A DNA stretch of 64,000 bases from Bacteroidota bacterium (GTDB lineage Bacteria; Bacteroidota; Bacteroidia; Flavobacteriales; Flavobacteriaceae). The DNA is taken from positions 1-64,000 of the forward strand of contig JAJRPS010000002.1 of the NCBI GenBank assembly GCA_024280635.1, read 5' to 3'. Every line of letters starts with the position of its first letter. The first letter of the stretch is position 1. Below the pieces are notes generated by a model that saw nothing but the letters and a program-made list of their open reading frames with translations, did not search any database and was not told where the DNA came from. Shown here one piece after another: positions 20,378 through 30,029 of the stretch. Position numbers and translations under genes: made by a program.

Positions 20378-20947
20378 ATGAAAACCAATTTGAACCGTTG
20401 TGCTTGGTGCGAAAAAACCGATTTATATAAGGATTATCATGATAACGAATGGGGTGTTCCTGTTTATGAGGATCAAAAATTATTTGAGTTTTTAATTTTA
20501 GAAACTTTTCAGGCAGGTTTAAGTTGGTTAACTATTTTAAATAAACGTGAAAATTTTGTGGAAGCTTTTGAAAATTTTGATTATAAAAAAGTAGCACGAT
20601 ATGATGATGATAATTTTGGAGAGCTGGTAACTAATGCAGGTATTATACGTAATAAACTCAAAATAAAAGCAGCTATTAGTAATGCACAAGCATTTATTGA
20701 GGTACAAAAAGAATTTGGTAGTTTCTCTAAATACATTTGGGGTTTTGTTGATGATAAACCGATAAAAAACACCTATAAATCTTTAGCAGATGTGCCTGCA
20801 ACCACACCGCTATCGGACAAAATTTCAAAAGATTTAAAAAAACGGGGTTTTAAATTTGTGGGTTCAACCGTAATTTATGCCTACATGCAGGCAACGGGTA
20901 TGGTTAATGATCATTTGGCGAGTTGTTTTAGGTATGATGAGGTGTAA
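20378..20947 (+). CDS. tag: DNA-3-methyladenine glycosylase I
   Basis: RCAWCEKTDLYKDYHDNEWGVPVYED, FQAGLSWLTIL, KRGFKFVGSTVIYAYMQATGMVNDH. Confidence 0.95.
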   Translation: MKTNLNRCAWCEKTDLYKDYHDNEWGVPVYEDQKLFEFLILETFQAGLSWLTILNKRENFVEAFENFDYKKVARYDDDNFGELVTNAGIIRNKLKIKAAISNAQAFIEVQKEFGSFSKYIWGFVDDKPIKNTYKSLADVPATTPLSDKISKDLKKRGFKFVGSTVIYAYMQATGMVNDHLASCFRYDEV

Positions 20948-20971
20948 TTAAAAGTTGTGACACTTTTTGGT

Positions 20972-21466
20972 TTAAGGTAAAATCTCCTTAAGTTTATCAT
21001 AAACTAAATGACTTTCCCATCCTCTATACAACAGATAATCGGCTATTTTTTTACGTTTTTTGTACACATTACTTTCGGAGGCAGCATCCATTTTTTTGAT
21101 GGCTAAATAATGGAGTTTTTCAGTATAATCCACTTCATCTATTTCTTTTAAGGCTGTTTTGATGTTATAGGCAGAAATATTACGGAATTTTAATTCGCGC
21201 ACAATTCTATTTTTCCCCCAATGCTTAATATTAAATTTTCCACGGGCATAACTTTTTGCGAAGCGTTCTTCATTTAAAAAATTATGTTGTACCAAATGCT
21301 GTATAATATCATCAATTGCAATAGGTATCATTTGCATTTCTTTCAGTTTAGCATTTACTTCTTTATAACATCTGTCTTGATATACACAATAATGTTCTAA
21401 TTTCCGTTTGGCTTCAGTTACCGTATATGTTTTGTTTGATTTCAGGATATGAAAGTATTTGTAATG
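20972..21466 (-). CDS. recX: regulatory protein RecX; start codon unclear
   Basis: FLNEERFAKSYARGKFNIKHWGKNRI, AIKKMDAA...KKRKKIADYLLYRGW. Frame continues upstream of ATG 21337 as ILKSNKTYTVTEAKRKLEHYCVYQDRCYKEVNAKLKEM to a TAA at 21467-21469, without ATG, GTG or TTG. Confidence 0.8.
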   Translation of the reverse strand, partial: HYKYFHILKSNKTYTVTEAKRKLEHYCVYQDRCYKEVNAKLKEMQMIPIAIDDIIQHLVQHNFLNEERFAKSYARGKFNIKHWGKNRIVRELKFRNISAYNIKTALKEIDEVDYTEKLHYLAIKKMDAASESNVYKKRKKIADYLLYRGWESHLVYDKLKEILP

Positions 21467-21530
21467 TTATAGATACATTACAAATATAGGATATTATCTA
21501 TTCTACTTACAGAATTTATTGATAAAGCTA

Positions 21531-21795
21531 TTACAAGATTTTTAATGTTATTTTTATACCTACTTTAAGGCTTTTGTGACAGGTGACACAGTTGTTTAAA
21601 AGACTATTGAGCGCTTTCTGTGTTTGTTTTGGATTAAAATTAGTTTCAGTATTTTTTGCTAATTCATCAAACATACTGTGTGTACTCATTCCTAATGCTT
21701 TGAAACCAGCAGGTAAAGATTTCACTAACCCTTTAGGGGTATGATCTACTACTGAACCTTCTGATTTTTTGCGGCATCAATAATTTTCTCATAAT
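21531..21795 (-). pseudogene. c-type cytochrome remnant
   Basis: VVDHTPKGLVKSLPAGFKALGMSTHSMFDELAKN...LLNNCVTCHKS with CxxCH; the upstream part (EKIIDAAK) is in another frame, shifted at an A6 tract (T6 at 21765-21770 on +). No intact start or signal peptide. Confidence 0.65.
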
Positions 21796-21810
21796 TTTAT
21801 TTTAACAAAA

Positions 21811-23610
21811 TTACTTAAAATTATATTTTAGTCCAAATAAAACATTTCCTTTAGGCATTGGTACTAAACTAGTTTCAGTATATTCCGTATTAAAAATATT
21901 ATTTGCAATTGCCGAAATTTCTAGTGAATTTAAGGTGTAGGTTAACTTAGCATCTATGGTGTTATAACTTTTTTGATTGTTACGTTCAGCAAATTTATAC
22001 GTAATACTTTGTTTAATGTTTTTAAAAAATTGAGAAGAATAAGTAGTGGTAATATGATGTTTTAAAGAGTTTATGGAGTAACGAGAAAAGTTAATATTAC
22101 TAGTTTTTAAATCATCTTCTAAAAAGGTATACCCAAATGAAAGCCTTTGTGAGTAATCATTCATGTTGTACTTGTAAGATGCATTTACTTCATACCCTAA
22201 AGTATTTAATTTTTGAATGTTAGTAGCTTGCCATTTATCAGTGATATTATTTTTTGCATAATCAATTAAATTTGAGGCATCTTTATTAAAAAATACTGCG
22301 GAAAAATTAAATTTACCTGAATTGTATTTCACTCCAATCTCTTCTGTGATAGCTTCTTCAGGTTCTAAGTTTTCATCCCCTAAAGTTGTTGGAGAGGTGT
22401 AGAATAAATCGGTGTAAGTAGGGATTCTATAGGTATATCCCATGTTTGCATACACTTTAATTTTATCATTTAATTGATAACCTAAATCGATACCAGGGAA
22501 GGCATGGAATTTAAAATCTGAGAAATAATTCAATGATATACCAGGAGTAATATCTAATTTATCATTTAAGAAAACAAAGCGATGCTCTAAAAAGAAAGTG
22601 GTCATAAAACGATTTTTCGCGCCTAAATTATTACTTGACAAGTATATTTTTGCGATATCTACACCAAAACCAGTAATTCCTAAATTTGATTTATAAGACG
22701 CATTAACCATTGCTCCCATTTTATTACTAATGTGTAGGTTTCTATATAGTGATGGATTGCTTCTTACAAAAACATACATATCTTGATTTCTTTTCCAATA
22801 TAATTTTGGTTTCCAGGTAAATTTATCGGTTTTATAAGTGGTAGATAAACCAATTAAACTGGCTTGAGTTTCTTCATATTGATCAATATACGCTGGTGAT
22901 GCATAAAATCCATTTGCTCCAAATTTACGTTCACTAAATGTAGCGAGTAAGTTTATAGGAGTCTTGTTTTTATTAAAGGTGATTTTTACAAAGTAGTTTT
23001 GATTATCAAAGTCAGTATTATATCGATATCCATCTGATAAATTTCTTGAATAATGTACAATATGGGATGATTTTTCTAAACTACTCGTAACGGTAATGCC
23101 TACATTTTTTTGATAAAATGAACCTGCTTCAGATTTTAATATTACCGCATTTGTTGTTGTTGCTTTTTTGGTAACAATATTAATGGCACCTGTAAATGCA
23201 TTTTGTCCAAAAACGCGCGCAGCAGCACCTTTAATAATTTCAATGCGTTCAATTACCTCAATTGGTAATGCAATGTTTAAGGTGTGGTGTCCTGTTTGAG
23301 AGTCTTCTACCTTTATACCATCAATTAACAATAGTGTTTGGTCAAAACTCCCACCTCTAATATACAAATCTGCTTGCATACCGTTTGTGCCTCTTTGCCT
23401 AACATCAATACCTGCTACTTGTTGTAATAAATTAACTACAGTGCTTGCAGCGCTATTTTTAATTTCTTGTGCGGTAATAACAGTAATTGTTCTGGAGTCT
23501 TTTTTGAAAGGCAAATCAATTCTTGTAGAGGTAATGAGTACCGAGTCTAATTTTTGCTGACCAAAAATAAAACAGGTTATTAATAATGTATATATGTATA
23601 GGTATTTCAT
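21811..23610 (-). CDS. TonB-dependent receptor (BtuB-like)
   Basis: Signal peptide, plug domain (LLQQVAGIDVRQRGTNGMQADLYIRGGSFDQTLLLIDGIKVEDSQTGHH), terminal beta strand ending in F-x. Confidence 0.88.
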   Translation of the reverse strand: MKYLYIYTLLITCFIFGQQKLDSVLITSTRIDLPFKKDSRTITVITAQEIKNSAASTVVNLLQQVAGIDVRQRGTNGMQADLYIRGGSFDQTLLLIDGIKVEDSQTGHHTLNIALPIEVIERIEIIKGAAARVFGQNAFTGAINIVTKKATTTNAVILKSEAGSFYQKNVGITVTSSLEKSSHIVHYSRNLSDGYRYNTDFDNQNYFVKITFNKNKTPINLLATFSERKFGANGFYASPAYIDQYEETQASLIGLSTTYKTDKFTWKPKLYWKRNQDMYVFVRSNPSLYRNLHISNKMGAMVNASYKSNLGITGFGVDIAKIYLSSNNLGAKNRFMTTFFLEHRFVFLNDKLDITPGISLNYFSDFKFHAFPGIDLGYQLNDKIKVYANMGYTYRIPTYTDLFYTSPTTLGDENLEPEEAITEEIGVKYNSGKFNFSAVFFNKDASNLIDYAKNNITDKWQATNIQKLNTLGYEVNASYKYNMNDYSQRLSFGYTFLEDDLKTSNINFSRYSINSLKHHITTTYSSQFFKNIKQSITYKFAERNNQKSYNTIDAKLTYTLNSLEISAIANNIFNTEYTETSLVPMPKGNVLFGLKYNFK

Positions 23611-23804
23611 GTTATGTTTTTTTAAAAATTTGAATGCGCAATATGATATTTTTTTTTGATGGCACAATATTTTTATTAAAAAAACAGCACAAATAATTAA
23701 CTTATATTTAATAGTCTTAGGGGTAATAACTACTGCGGTTTTATTTCTGGTTTAAAATTGTTAACCGCCTATCGTAAAGTATTTCATGATATATTTGATG
23801 ACAT

Positions 23805-23843
23805 AAAAAATGGAAGTTAATAAATTACTAACTTCCATTTTTT
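23805..23843 (-). terminator. stem-loop terminator after rpe
   Basis: AAAAAATGGAAGTTA...TAACTTCCATTTTTTT. Confidence 0.75.
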
Positions 23844-23867
23844 TGTCAAACATATTACAACTATAAA

Positions 23868-24527
23868 TTAGTCAATAATTTTTTTCATATTAGCAATGGT
23901 GGCTGTAGGGTCATCTGATTTAAAAATATAGCTTCCTGCTACCAAAACGTCTGCACCTGCATCAATTAATTTTTTAGCATTTTTATCCGTAACGCCTCCA
24001 TCAATTTCAATGCGAGTATTTAAACCTTGGTCGTCAATCATTTTTCTTAATCTTTTTACTCTATTATATGTCATTTCTTCAAATTTTTGACCGCCAAAAC
24101 CAGGGTTGATGGACATTAATAAAATCATATAACATTTTGGTAAAATATCTTCTAAAACAGCAAGTGGAGTGGTTAAATTTAAAACAATACCGGCTTTACA
24201 ACCTGCATTTTCTATTTGTGTAAGTGTACGGTGTAAGTGTACGGTAGACTCATAGTGCACGGTAATAATATCAGCACCTACTTTAGCAAATTCTTCAATA
24301 TAGCGTTCAGGTTTTTCAATCATTAGGTGTACGTCTAATGGTTTGGTTGCATGTTTTTTTATGGCAGCAATAACAGGCATTCCATAAGAGATATTGGGTA
24401 CAAAATGACCGTCCATTACATCAATATGAAACCAATCGGCATCACTATTGTTAATCATTTTTACATCACGTTGTAAATTAGCAAAGTCTGCTGCTAAAAC
24501 AGAGGGGGCTATTAATTTTTTATTCAT
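23868..24527 (-). CDS. rpe: ribulose-phosphate 3-epimerase
   Basis: APSVLAADFANLQRD, HIDVMDGHFVPNIS, MSINPGFGGQKF, EIDGGV. Confidence 0.96.
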   Translation of the reverse strand: MNKKLIAPSVLAADFANLQRDVKMINNSDADWFHIDVMDGHFVPNISYGMPVIAAIKKHATKPLDVHLMIEKPERYIEEFAKVGADIITVHYESTVHLHRTLTQIENAGCKAGIVLNLTTPLAVLEDILPKCYMILLMSINPGFGGQKFEEMTYNRVKRLRKMIDDQGLNTRIEIDGGVTDKNAKKLIDAGADVLVAGSYIFKSDDPTATIANMKKIID

Positions 24528-24758
24528 TATAAATGATAGTTGTTGTTATTTTACAAATGTACTACAAAAATTAAACTTCCTCACTTAAAGGATACAAAGC
24601 ATTAAGCTTTAATTTACAGACCATCAATGTAAAGAAAACCCTTTGTATGATCATTTTGCGGCTAACTTCTTATCAATGCCATAAACTTAAAAACAACATA
24701 AATCATTTCATAAGAAGTGATTTATGAATTAAATTTCGTGGCATTCAAATAAAAACAC

Positions 24759-24766
24759 TAATTTTG
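24759..24766 (+). promoter_or_regulatory. Bacteroidetes-type -7 element (TAnnTTTG) upstream of the cox cluster
   Basis: TAATTTTG 26 bp before the heme o synthase start. Confidence 0.5.
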
Positions 24767-24791
24767 CAAACCTATTTTTTAATACAAAAAT

Positions 24792-25673
24792 TTGAATACC
24801 ACAAAACCAAATAGCATTACATTATTTAAAGATATTACAAAGCATAGGTTGTCTATGAGTGTAGTATTCTCCTCTGTTGCTGGATATTTAATAGCGGTAG
24901 GTAGTCAAGTAAATTACCTTACTTTAATTATGTTAGCTATTGGCGGTTATTGTATGGTAGGCGCATCTAACGCATACAATCAGGTATTGGAAGTGGATAT
25001 TGATAAGCTAATGGATCGTACTAAAAACCGCCCTGTGCCTTCTGGTAATATGACCGTTCGTACAGCCATGATTATTGCTATTACATTAACTATTATTGGC
25101 TTGGTGTTATTGTATTTGATCAATCCTAAATCGGCAATGTTTGGTGCCATTTCTATTTTTATGTATGTGAGTTTGTACACGCCTTTAAAAACAAAGACTC
25201 CTTTATCTGTGTTTGTTGGTGCTTTTCCAGGAGCAATACCCTTTATGTTAGGTTGGGTTGCTGCTACTAATGATTTTGGTATGGAAGCGGGTACGTTATT
25301 TTTAATGCAGTTTTTATGGCAATTTCCTCACTTTTGGGCAATAGGATGGTTTTTATATGATGATTATGCTAAAGCGAATATTTACATGCTTCCTTTTGGT
25401 AAAAAAGATAAAGTAACCGCTTCACAAATTATCATGTATACTTTATGGACCATGGTAGCATCAATAATCCCCGCATTTGGGTTTACAGGAACCTTGCAAT
25501 TATCAGTAGTATCAGCAATAATTGTAATTATTTTAGGATTCGGAATGTTGTATTACGCCATTTTATTATACAAAAAAATGGATAACAAAACCGCACGTCA
25601 GCTCATGTTGGCAAGTGTATCATACATTACGTTGGTGCAGATAGTATATGTAGTAGATAAATTTTTACAATAA
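24792..25673 (+). CDS. cyoE: protoheme IX farnesyltransferase (heme o synthase), TTG start
   Basis: ASNAYNQVLEVDIDKLMDRTKNRPVPSG, YTPLKTKTPLSVFVGAFPGAIPFMLGWVAA. Confidence 0.94.
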   Translation: MNTTKPNSITLFKDITKHRLSMSVVFSSVAGYLIAVGSQVNYLTLIMLAIGGYCMVGASNAYNQVLEVDIDKLMDRTKNRPVPSGNMTVRTAMIIAITLTIIGLVLLYLINPKSAMFGAISIFMYVSLYTPLKTKTPLSVFVGAFPGAIPFMLGWVAATNDFGMEAGTLFLMQFLWQFPHFWAIGWFLYDDYAKANIYMLPFGKKDKVTASQIIMYTLWTMVASIIPAFGFTGTLQLSVVSAIIVIILGFGMLYYAILLYKKMDNKTARQLMLASVSYITLVQIVYVVDKFLQ

Positions 25674-25685
25674 AATATAAAAAAG

Positions 25686-26270
25686 ATGGATTTAACATTA
25701 GGAACACATCAAGAAAAAACGATAAATGCCAAAAAAACCATGATGTGGTTTGGTATGGTAAGTATGTTTATGACATTTGCAGGCTTAACCAGTGCATTTG
25801 TGGTTAGTAAAAGCAGACCAGATTGGTTGCAAAATTTCGAAATCCCACCAATGTTAGTGTGGAGTACAATTGTAATTATTATAAGTAGTATTACTATTCA
25901 TTTTGCTAAAAAAGCCGTTCAAAAAGGAAATAATAAGTTGGGAATGACAATGTTGTTGGTAACCCTTGTTTTAGGAATTGCTTTTGTAATATTGCAGTTA
26001 CAAGGTTTCTCATATATTGTAAATGTATACGGCTATAATTTTACAGGACCAACCAGTAATGTAGTCATGTCATTTCTGTATGTTTTGGTAACATTACACC
26101 TATTGCACTTATTTTCGGGTATGATTGTGTTGCTGGCTGTAATTTATAACCACTCTAAACAAAAATACAACCCCTCTAAAACACTGGGGTTAGAGCTAGG
26201 TGTAATGTTTTGGCACTTTTTAGATTTCCTTTGGGTGTACTTGTTTTTATTTTTCTATTTCGTTAGATAA
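25686..26270 (+). CDS. heme-copper oxidase subunit III (short form)
   Basis: Five TM segments; LHLLHLFSGMIVLL, ELGVMFWHFLDFLWVYLFLFFYF. Confidence 0.88.
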   Translation: MDLTLGTHQEKTINAKKTMMWFGMVSMFMTFAGLTSAFVVSKSRPDWLQNFEIPPMLVWSTIVIIISSITIHFAKKAVQKGNNKLGMTMLLVTLVLGIAFVILQLQGFSYIVNVYGYNFTGPTSNVVMSFLYVLVTLHLLHLFSGMIVLLAVIYNHSKQKYNPSKTLGLELGVMFWHFLDFLWVYLFLFFYFVR

Positions 26271-26325
26271 TAAAAATGCTTATTTTTGGAGCTTTATTAT
26301 AAATGATTACAATTAAAAATTAAAT

Positions 26326-27297
26326 ATGGCAGCTACAGCAGTTACAACTGGGCATGATACAAGTAAAGGTTATGGTAAACCTTTTGGTATAAGTTACGGT
26401 AAAATGATGATGTGGTTTTTCATCTTATCAGATGCATTAACCTTTTCGGCATTTATTATTTCTTACGGATTTTCAAGATTCAAATTTATTGAAGAATGGC
26501 CAATTGCCGATGAAGTGTTTACGCACTTCCCATTTTTACACGGTGTAAATGCACCTATGTATTACGTTGCGTTAATGACGTTTATTTTAATTTTCTCATC
26601 TGTAACAATGGTATTAGCTGTTGATGCAGGTCATAAAATGGATAAGAAAAAAGTAACCTTATACATGTTCTTAACCATTATAGGTGGAGCAATATTCGTA
26701 GGTTCTCAAGCATGGGAATGGAAAAATTTTATAAAAGGAGAGTACGGTGCAGTACAAACCAAATCGGGCAATATTTTACAGTTTGTAAATGAAGAAGGGC
26801 ATCAAATAGCAGTAAGTGATTTTGTAACAGCCTCTCATAGTGAACGTGTACAACATACAGGAGATACTGGCTTATGGTATCAATCAGAAGCTGCGTTACC
26901 TACTTTTACAATGGCTGATATACAAAAATCATTTGCAGCACACCCTGAGGTAAGAGTAAGAACACAACAATTAGATGAAGCAGGAGCAAAAACAATTTTA
27001 GATAGAGCTAAATCTACTGCTGCGTTACAAACAGGTGTTAAAATGGTAGAAGGCGCAAACCTAAAAGAAAACGAATACGGGCATCCATTATTTGCTGATT
27101 TCTTTTTCTTTATTACAGGTTTTCACGGTTTTCACGTATTTTCAGGAATTGTATTTAATATTATCGTTTTCGTTAATGTAATATTAGGTACCTATGAGCG
27201 TAGAGGACATTATGAAATGGTAGAAAAAGTAGGATTATATTGGCATTTTGTTGACTTAGTTTGGGTATTCGTATTCACATTCTTCTACTTAGTATAA
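26326..27297 (+). CDS. cytochrome c oxidase subunit III with a large internal soluble insertion
   Basis: FFFITGFHGFHVFSGIVFN, GLYWHFVDLVWVFVFTFFYLV; ~110 aa hydrophilic insert after WEWKNFIKGEYGA. Confidence 0.9.
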   Translation: MAATAVTTGHDTSKGYGKPFGISYGKMMMWFFILSDALTFSAFIISYGFSRFKFIEEWPIADEVFTHFPFLHGVNAPMYYVALMTFILIFSSVTMVLAVDAGHKMDKKKVTLYMFLTIIGGAIFVGSQAWEWKNFIKGEYGAVQTKSGNILQFVNEEGHQIAVSDFVTASHSERVQHTGDTGLWYQSEAALPTFTMADIQKSFAAHPEVRVRTQQLDEAGAKTILDRAKSTAALQTGVKMVEGANLKENEYGHPLFADFFFFITGFHGFHVFSGIVFNIIVFVNVILGTYERRGHYEMVEKVGLYWHFVDLVWVFVFTFFYLV

Positions 27298-27385
27298 TCA
27301 CTAAAAATTAAAATACAACCACAAGATATTTTACACCTTGTAGTTAAAAAATATAAATAATCGTTTAACGATAAAACAATATAAA

Positions 27386-27766
27386 ATGGCACACGAAATA
27401 CAACCTTTCTTTTTAGGAATGCTAAAACCAAAAAATAACATTCAAAAAATATGGATGGTATTTGCATTACTATCTCTAGTAACAATAATAGAAGTAATAT
27501 TTGGAATTATCAAGCCTTCCGTAATGGTAGATAATAGTCTTTTCGGATTAAAATTATTAAACTGGTTTTTTATCATCTTAACAATTTATAAAGCGTATTA
27601 CATTACGTGGGCATTCATGCACATGGATGGTGAGCACAAATGGATGAGACGTTCTGTTGTTTGGACAGGAGTTTTCTTTATCGCATATATTGCTTTTATA
27701 TTCTTATTAGAAGGTGGGTATATTTATGAAATTATGAAAAACTCTTTCATTACAAGAGATTTTTAA
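27386..27766 (+). CDS. cytochrome c oxidase subunit IV-like protein
   Basis: Three TM small protein; KAYYITWAFMHMDGEHKWMRR; position after subunits III. Confidence 0.82.
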   Translation: MAHEIQPFFLGMLKPKNNIQKIWMVFALLSLVTIIEVIFGIIKPSVMVDNSLFGLKLLNWFFIILTIYKAYYITWAFMHMDGEHKWMRRSVVWTGVFFIAYIAFIFLLEGGYIYEIMKNSFITRDF

Positions 27767-27789
27767 AATCATTTTAAAACATATATTTT

Positions 27790-27820
27790 AAAAAGACGGT
27801 TATTGTAACCGTCTTTTTTT
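27790..27820 (+). terminator. intrinsic terminator
   Basis: AAAAGACGGTTA-TTG-TAACCGTCTTTTTTT. Confidence 0.85.
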
Positions 27821-27844
27821 ATTTTTGCACTATAAATATTTACC

Positions 27845-28540
27845 ATGAATAAAAAAACACTCATACTTGGATTGCTATTTGTATTGCCAATACTAATATT
27901 CTTGTTTTTTGCAACAGGTATTACCAATTTTAATACTTTGGATATTGATTCCGCTAAATTAACTGACATAACCGATTTTAAAACAATAGATGGAAAATCA
28001 GTTTCTTTAAAAAACAAAACTACTGTATTAGGTTTTATCGGAAATGATTTAACCTCCCGAAAAATAAATGTATACAACCTACACGAAGAAATATACAAAG
28101 GATTACACAGTTATGATGTCGATTTTCAAATGGTAATGCTTTTACCAAATGATGCAAAAGGAAAAATAGATGAAGTTTTAATTGAACTAAAACGCTATAC
28201 CGAAATTAGTAAATGGAAATTTGCGTATGGCACACCAAAAGCCATTCAAAAAGTATTTAATTCACTAGATACCTCTTTGCAATTAGATGCTAATTACGGT
28301 ACCGATTATGTTTTTATTGTAGATAAAGATGCCCGTTTAAGACACTCTAAAGAAAATAAAGAAATAGCGAAAACAAAAGGGTATAACGCAACATCTATTG
28401 CTACACTACATAAAGAAATGGATGATGATGTTACGATACTACTTTTTGAATATAAAGCAGCAACTAAAAGCAATTATACAGTAAGCAGAAGAGATTCCTT
28501 TTTAAAAATAAATCAGAAAAATAATAATGATGAAAAATAA
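27845..28540 (+). CDS. membrane-anchored thioredoxin-fold-like protein, unknown function
   Basis: N-terminal TM, C-terminal soluble domain; directly upstream of the SCO gene. Confidence 0.6.
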   Translation: MNKKTLILGLLFVLPILIFLFFATGITNFNTLDIDSAKLTDITDFKTIDGKSVSLKNKTTVLGFIGNDLTSRKINVYNLHEEIYKGLHSYDVDFQMVMLLPNDAKGKIDEVLIELKRYTEISKWKFAYGTPKAIQKVFNSLDTSLQLDANYGTDYVFIVDKDARLRHSKENKEIAKTKGYNATSIATLHKEMDDDVTILLFEYKAATKSNYTVSRRDSFLKINQKNNNDEK

Positions 28541-29261
28541 ATCATACATCGGTATTAGCTTTATCATTCTAATATTTGGAATCTATGCCATCCCTAAAAT
28601 TATTGCTGGTTTTAAAAATAATACCATTGTAAAAGAAAACCGCATGAGCAGGGTTCAACAATCTTTATCAGAAAATAAAAAATCCGATTTAGTAACCTTT
28701 GGGAAAGTACCAGACTTTCAATTTATCAATCAAGATAGCGTAAAAATATCGAATGACTATTTTAAAGGAAAAGTATATGTAGTAGAGTTTTTCTTCACCA
28801 CTTGCCCAACCATTTGTCCAATCATGACCAAAAACATGTCGGTAATTGCAAATGCATTTGATGATGTAGATGATTTTGCAATTGCTTCTTTTAGCATCAA
28901 CCCTAGTGCAGATACTCCTTCGGTATTAAAAGCGTACCAAAAAGAACACGGTATTACCATGAAAAATTGGCAAATGCTTACTGGAAATCGTGATGAAATC
29001 ATGAAATTAGCCAATAAAGGATTCAACCTATACGCAGCAATGGATGACAAAGCTCCAGGTGGTTTTGAGCATTCTGGATTATTTGCTTTGGTAGATAAAA
29101 ATGGATATATCCGTTCAAGAAAAGATGAATTTGGAAATCCTATTTTGTGTTATCGAGGTATTTCAGGCACACGTAAAGATGAAACAGGTGAGCTTGTTGA
29201 TAAAACACAACACCAAATAACCGAATTGAAACAAGATATTTTAAAATTACTAAAAGAATAA
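28527..29261 (+). CDS. SCO1/SenC family protein (copper delivery to oxidase)
   Basis: VVEFFFTTCPTICPIMTKNMSVIANAF (CPTICP), FEHSGLFALVDKNGYIR. Confidence 0.93.
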   Translation: MMKNKSYIGISFIILIFGIYAIPKIIAGFKNNTIVKENRMSRVQQSLSENKKSDLVTFGKVPDFQFINQDSVKISNDYFKGKVYVVEFFFTTCPTICPIMTKNMSVIANAFDDVDDFAIASFSINPSADTPSVLKAYQKEHGITMKNWQMLTGNRDEIMKLANKGFNLYAAMDDKAPGGFEHSGLFALVDKNGYIRSRKDEFGNPILCYRGISGTRKDETGELVDKTQHQITELKQDILKLLKE

Positions 29262-29804
29262 ATGAAGGTTCAAAACGACATTGAAAAAAAATACAACAAA
29301 TGGGTTTGGATATTATCTATTGTCATTCCATTAGCTGTTGCAGCTTTGTTTGGCATCAATTTGCCAAAAATGGGATTTGATGTACAACCACTCACCATGT
29401 TACCGCCTGTTTACGCTACTATAAACGGAATAACAGCAGTTGTTTTAATAGTAGCTGTATTGCAAATAAAAAAAGGAAACCGAGTAGCACATGAGCGTTT
29501 AATGAAAACAGCAATAGGGCTATCCATTTGTTTTTTACTTTTATACATTGCTTATCACATGACTTCTGAATCTACTAAGTTTGGTGGTGAAGGAACAATT
29601 AAAGTTGTGTATTTATTTATTTTACTCACGCATATTATACTTTCAATAGCAGTGATTCCTTTAGTATTAATCACCTATATTAAAGCATTAGCACAACGCT
29701 TTGATAAGCATAAAAAAATAGCAAAAATAACCTTTCCAATTTGGCTGTACGTAGCCATTTCTGGAGTGATTGTATATTTAATGATATCCCCTTATTATGT
29801 ATAA
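29262..29804 (+). CDS. DUF420 membrane protein
   Basis: Five TM helices; AHERLMKTAIGLSICFLLLYIAYH; clustered with SCO. Confidence 0.85.
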   Translation: MKVQNDIEKKYNKWVWILSIVIPLAVAALFGINLPKMGFDVQPLTMLPPVYATINGITAVVLIVAVLQIKKGNRVAHERLMKTAIGLSICFLLLYIAYHMTSESTKFGGEGTIKVVYLFILLTHIILSIAVIPLVLITYIKALAQRFDKHKKIAKITFPIWLYVAISGVIVYLMISPYYV

Positions 29805-30027
29805 AAAATATTTTTTACTTTTTACTCTTTTATTTTCCACTTACTACTCAAGTGCACAGTGTGCCATGTGTAGAGCTCAATTGGAAAGCATGGATGATCA
29901 AACTTTAGCAGAAGGAATTAACGATGGTATTGTATATTTAATGGCAGTACCTTATGTGCTACTGGCTATTATTGCCTATATTATTTATCGCGGTTTTAAA
30001 AAGAAATACGCTACGCAAGAACAATAA
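29797..30027 (+). CDS. small membrane protein, cytochrome oxidase cluster
   Basis: Signal peptide, CAMCRAQLES motif, single TM; overlaps the previous gene by 8 bp. Confidence 0.65.
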   Translation: MYKKYFLLFTLLFSTYYSSAQCAMCRAQLESMDDQTLAEGINDGIVYLMAVPYVLLAIIAYIIYRGFKKKYATQEQ

Positions 30028-30029
30028 AA

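Noticed and set aside
23611-23800. Cobalamin riboswitch upstream of the BtuB-like receptor
   Set aside because: I could not find a B12-box-like motif or the expected stems in this AT-rich leader.
24228-24255. Tandem 13-bp repeat (GTGTAAGTGTACG x2) inside rpe
   Set aside because: The translation (HYESTVHLHRTLTQIENAG) matches normal ribulose-phosphate epimerase sequence, so this is coincidental similarity.
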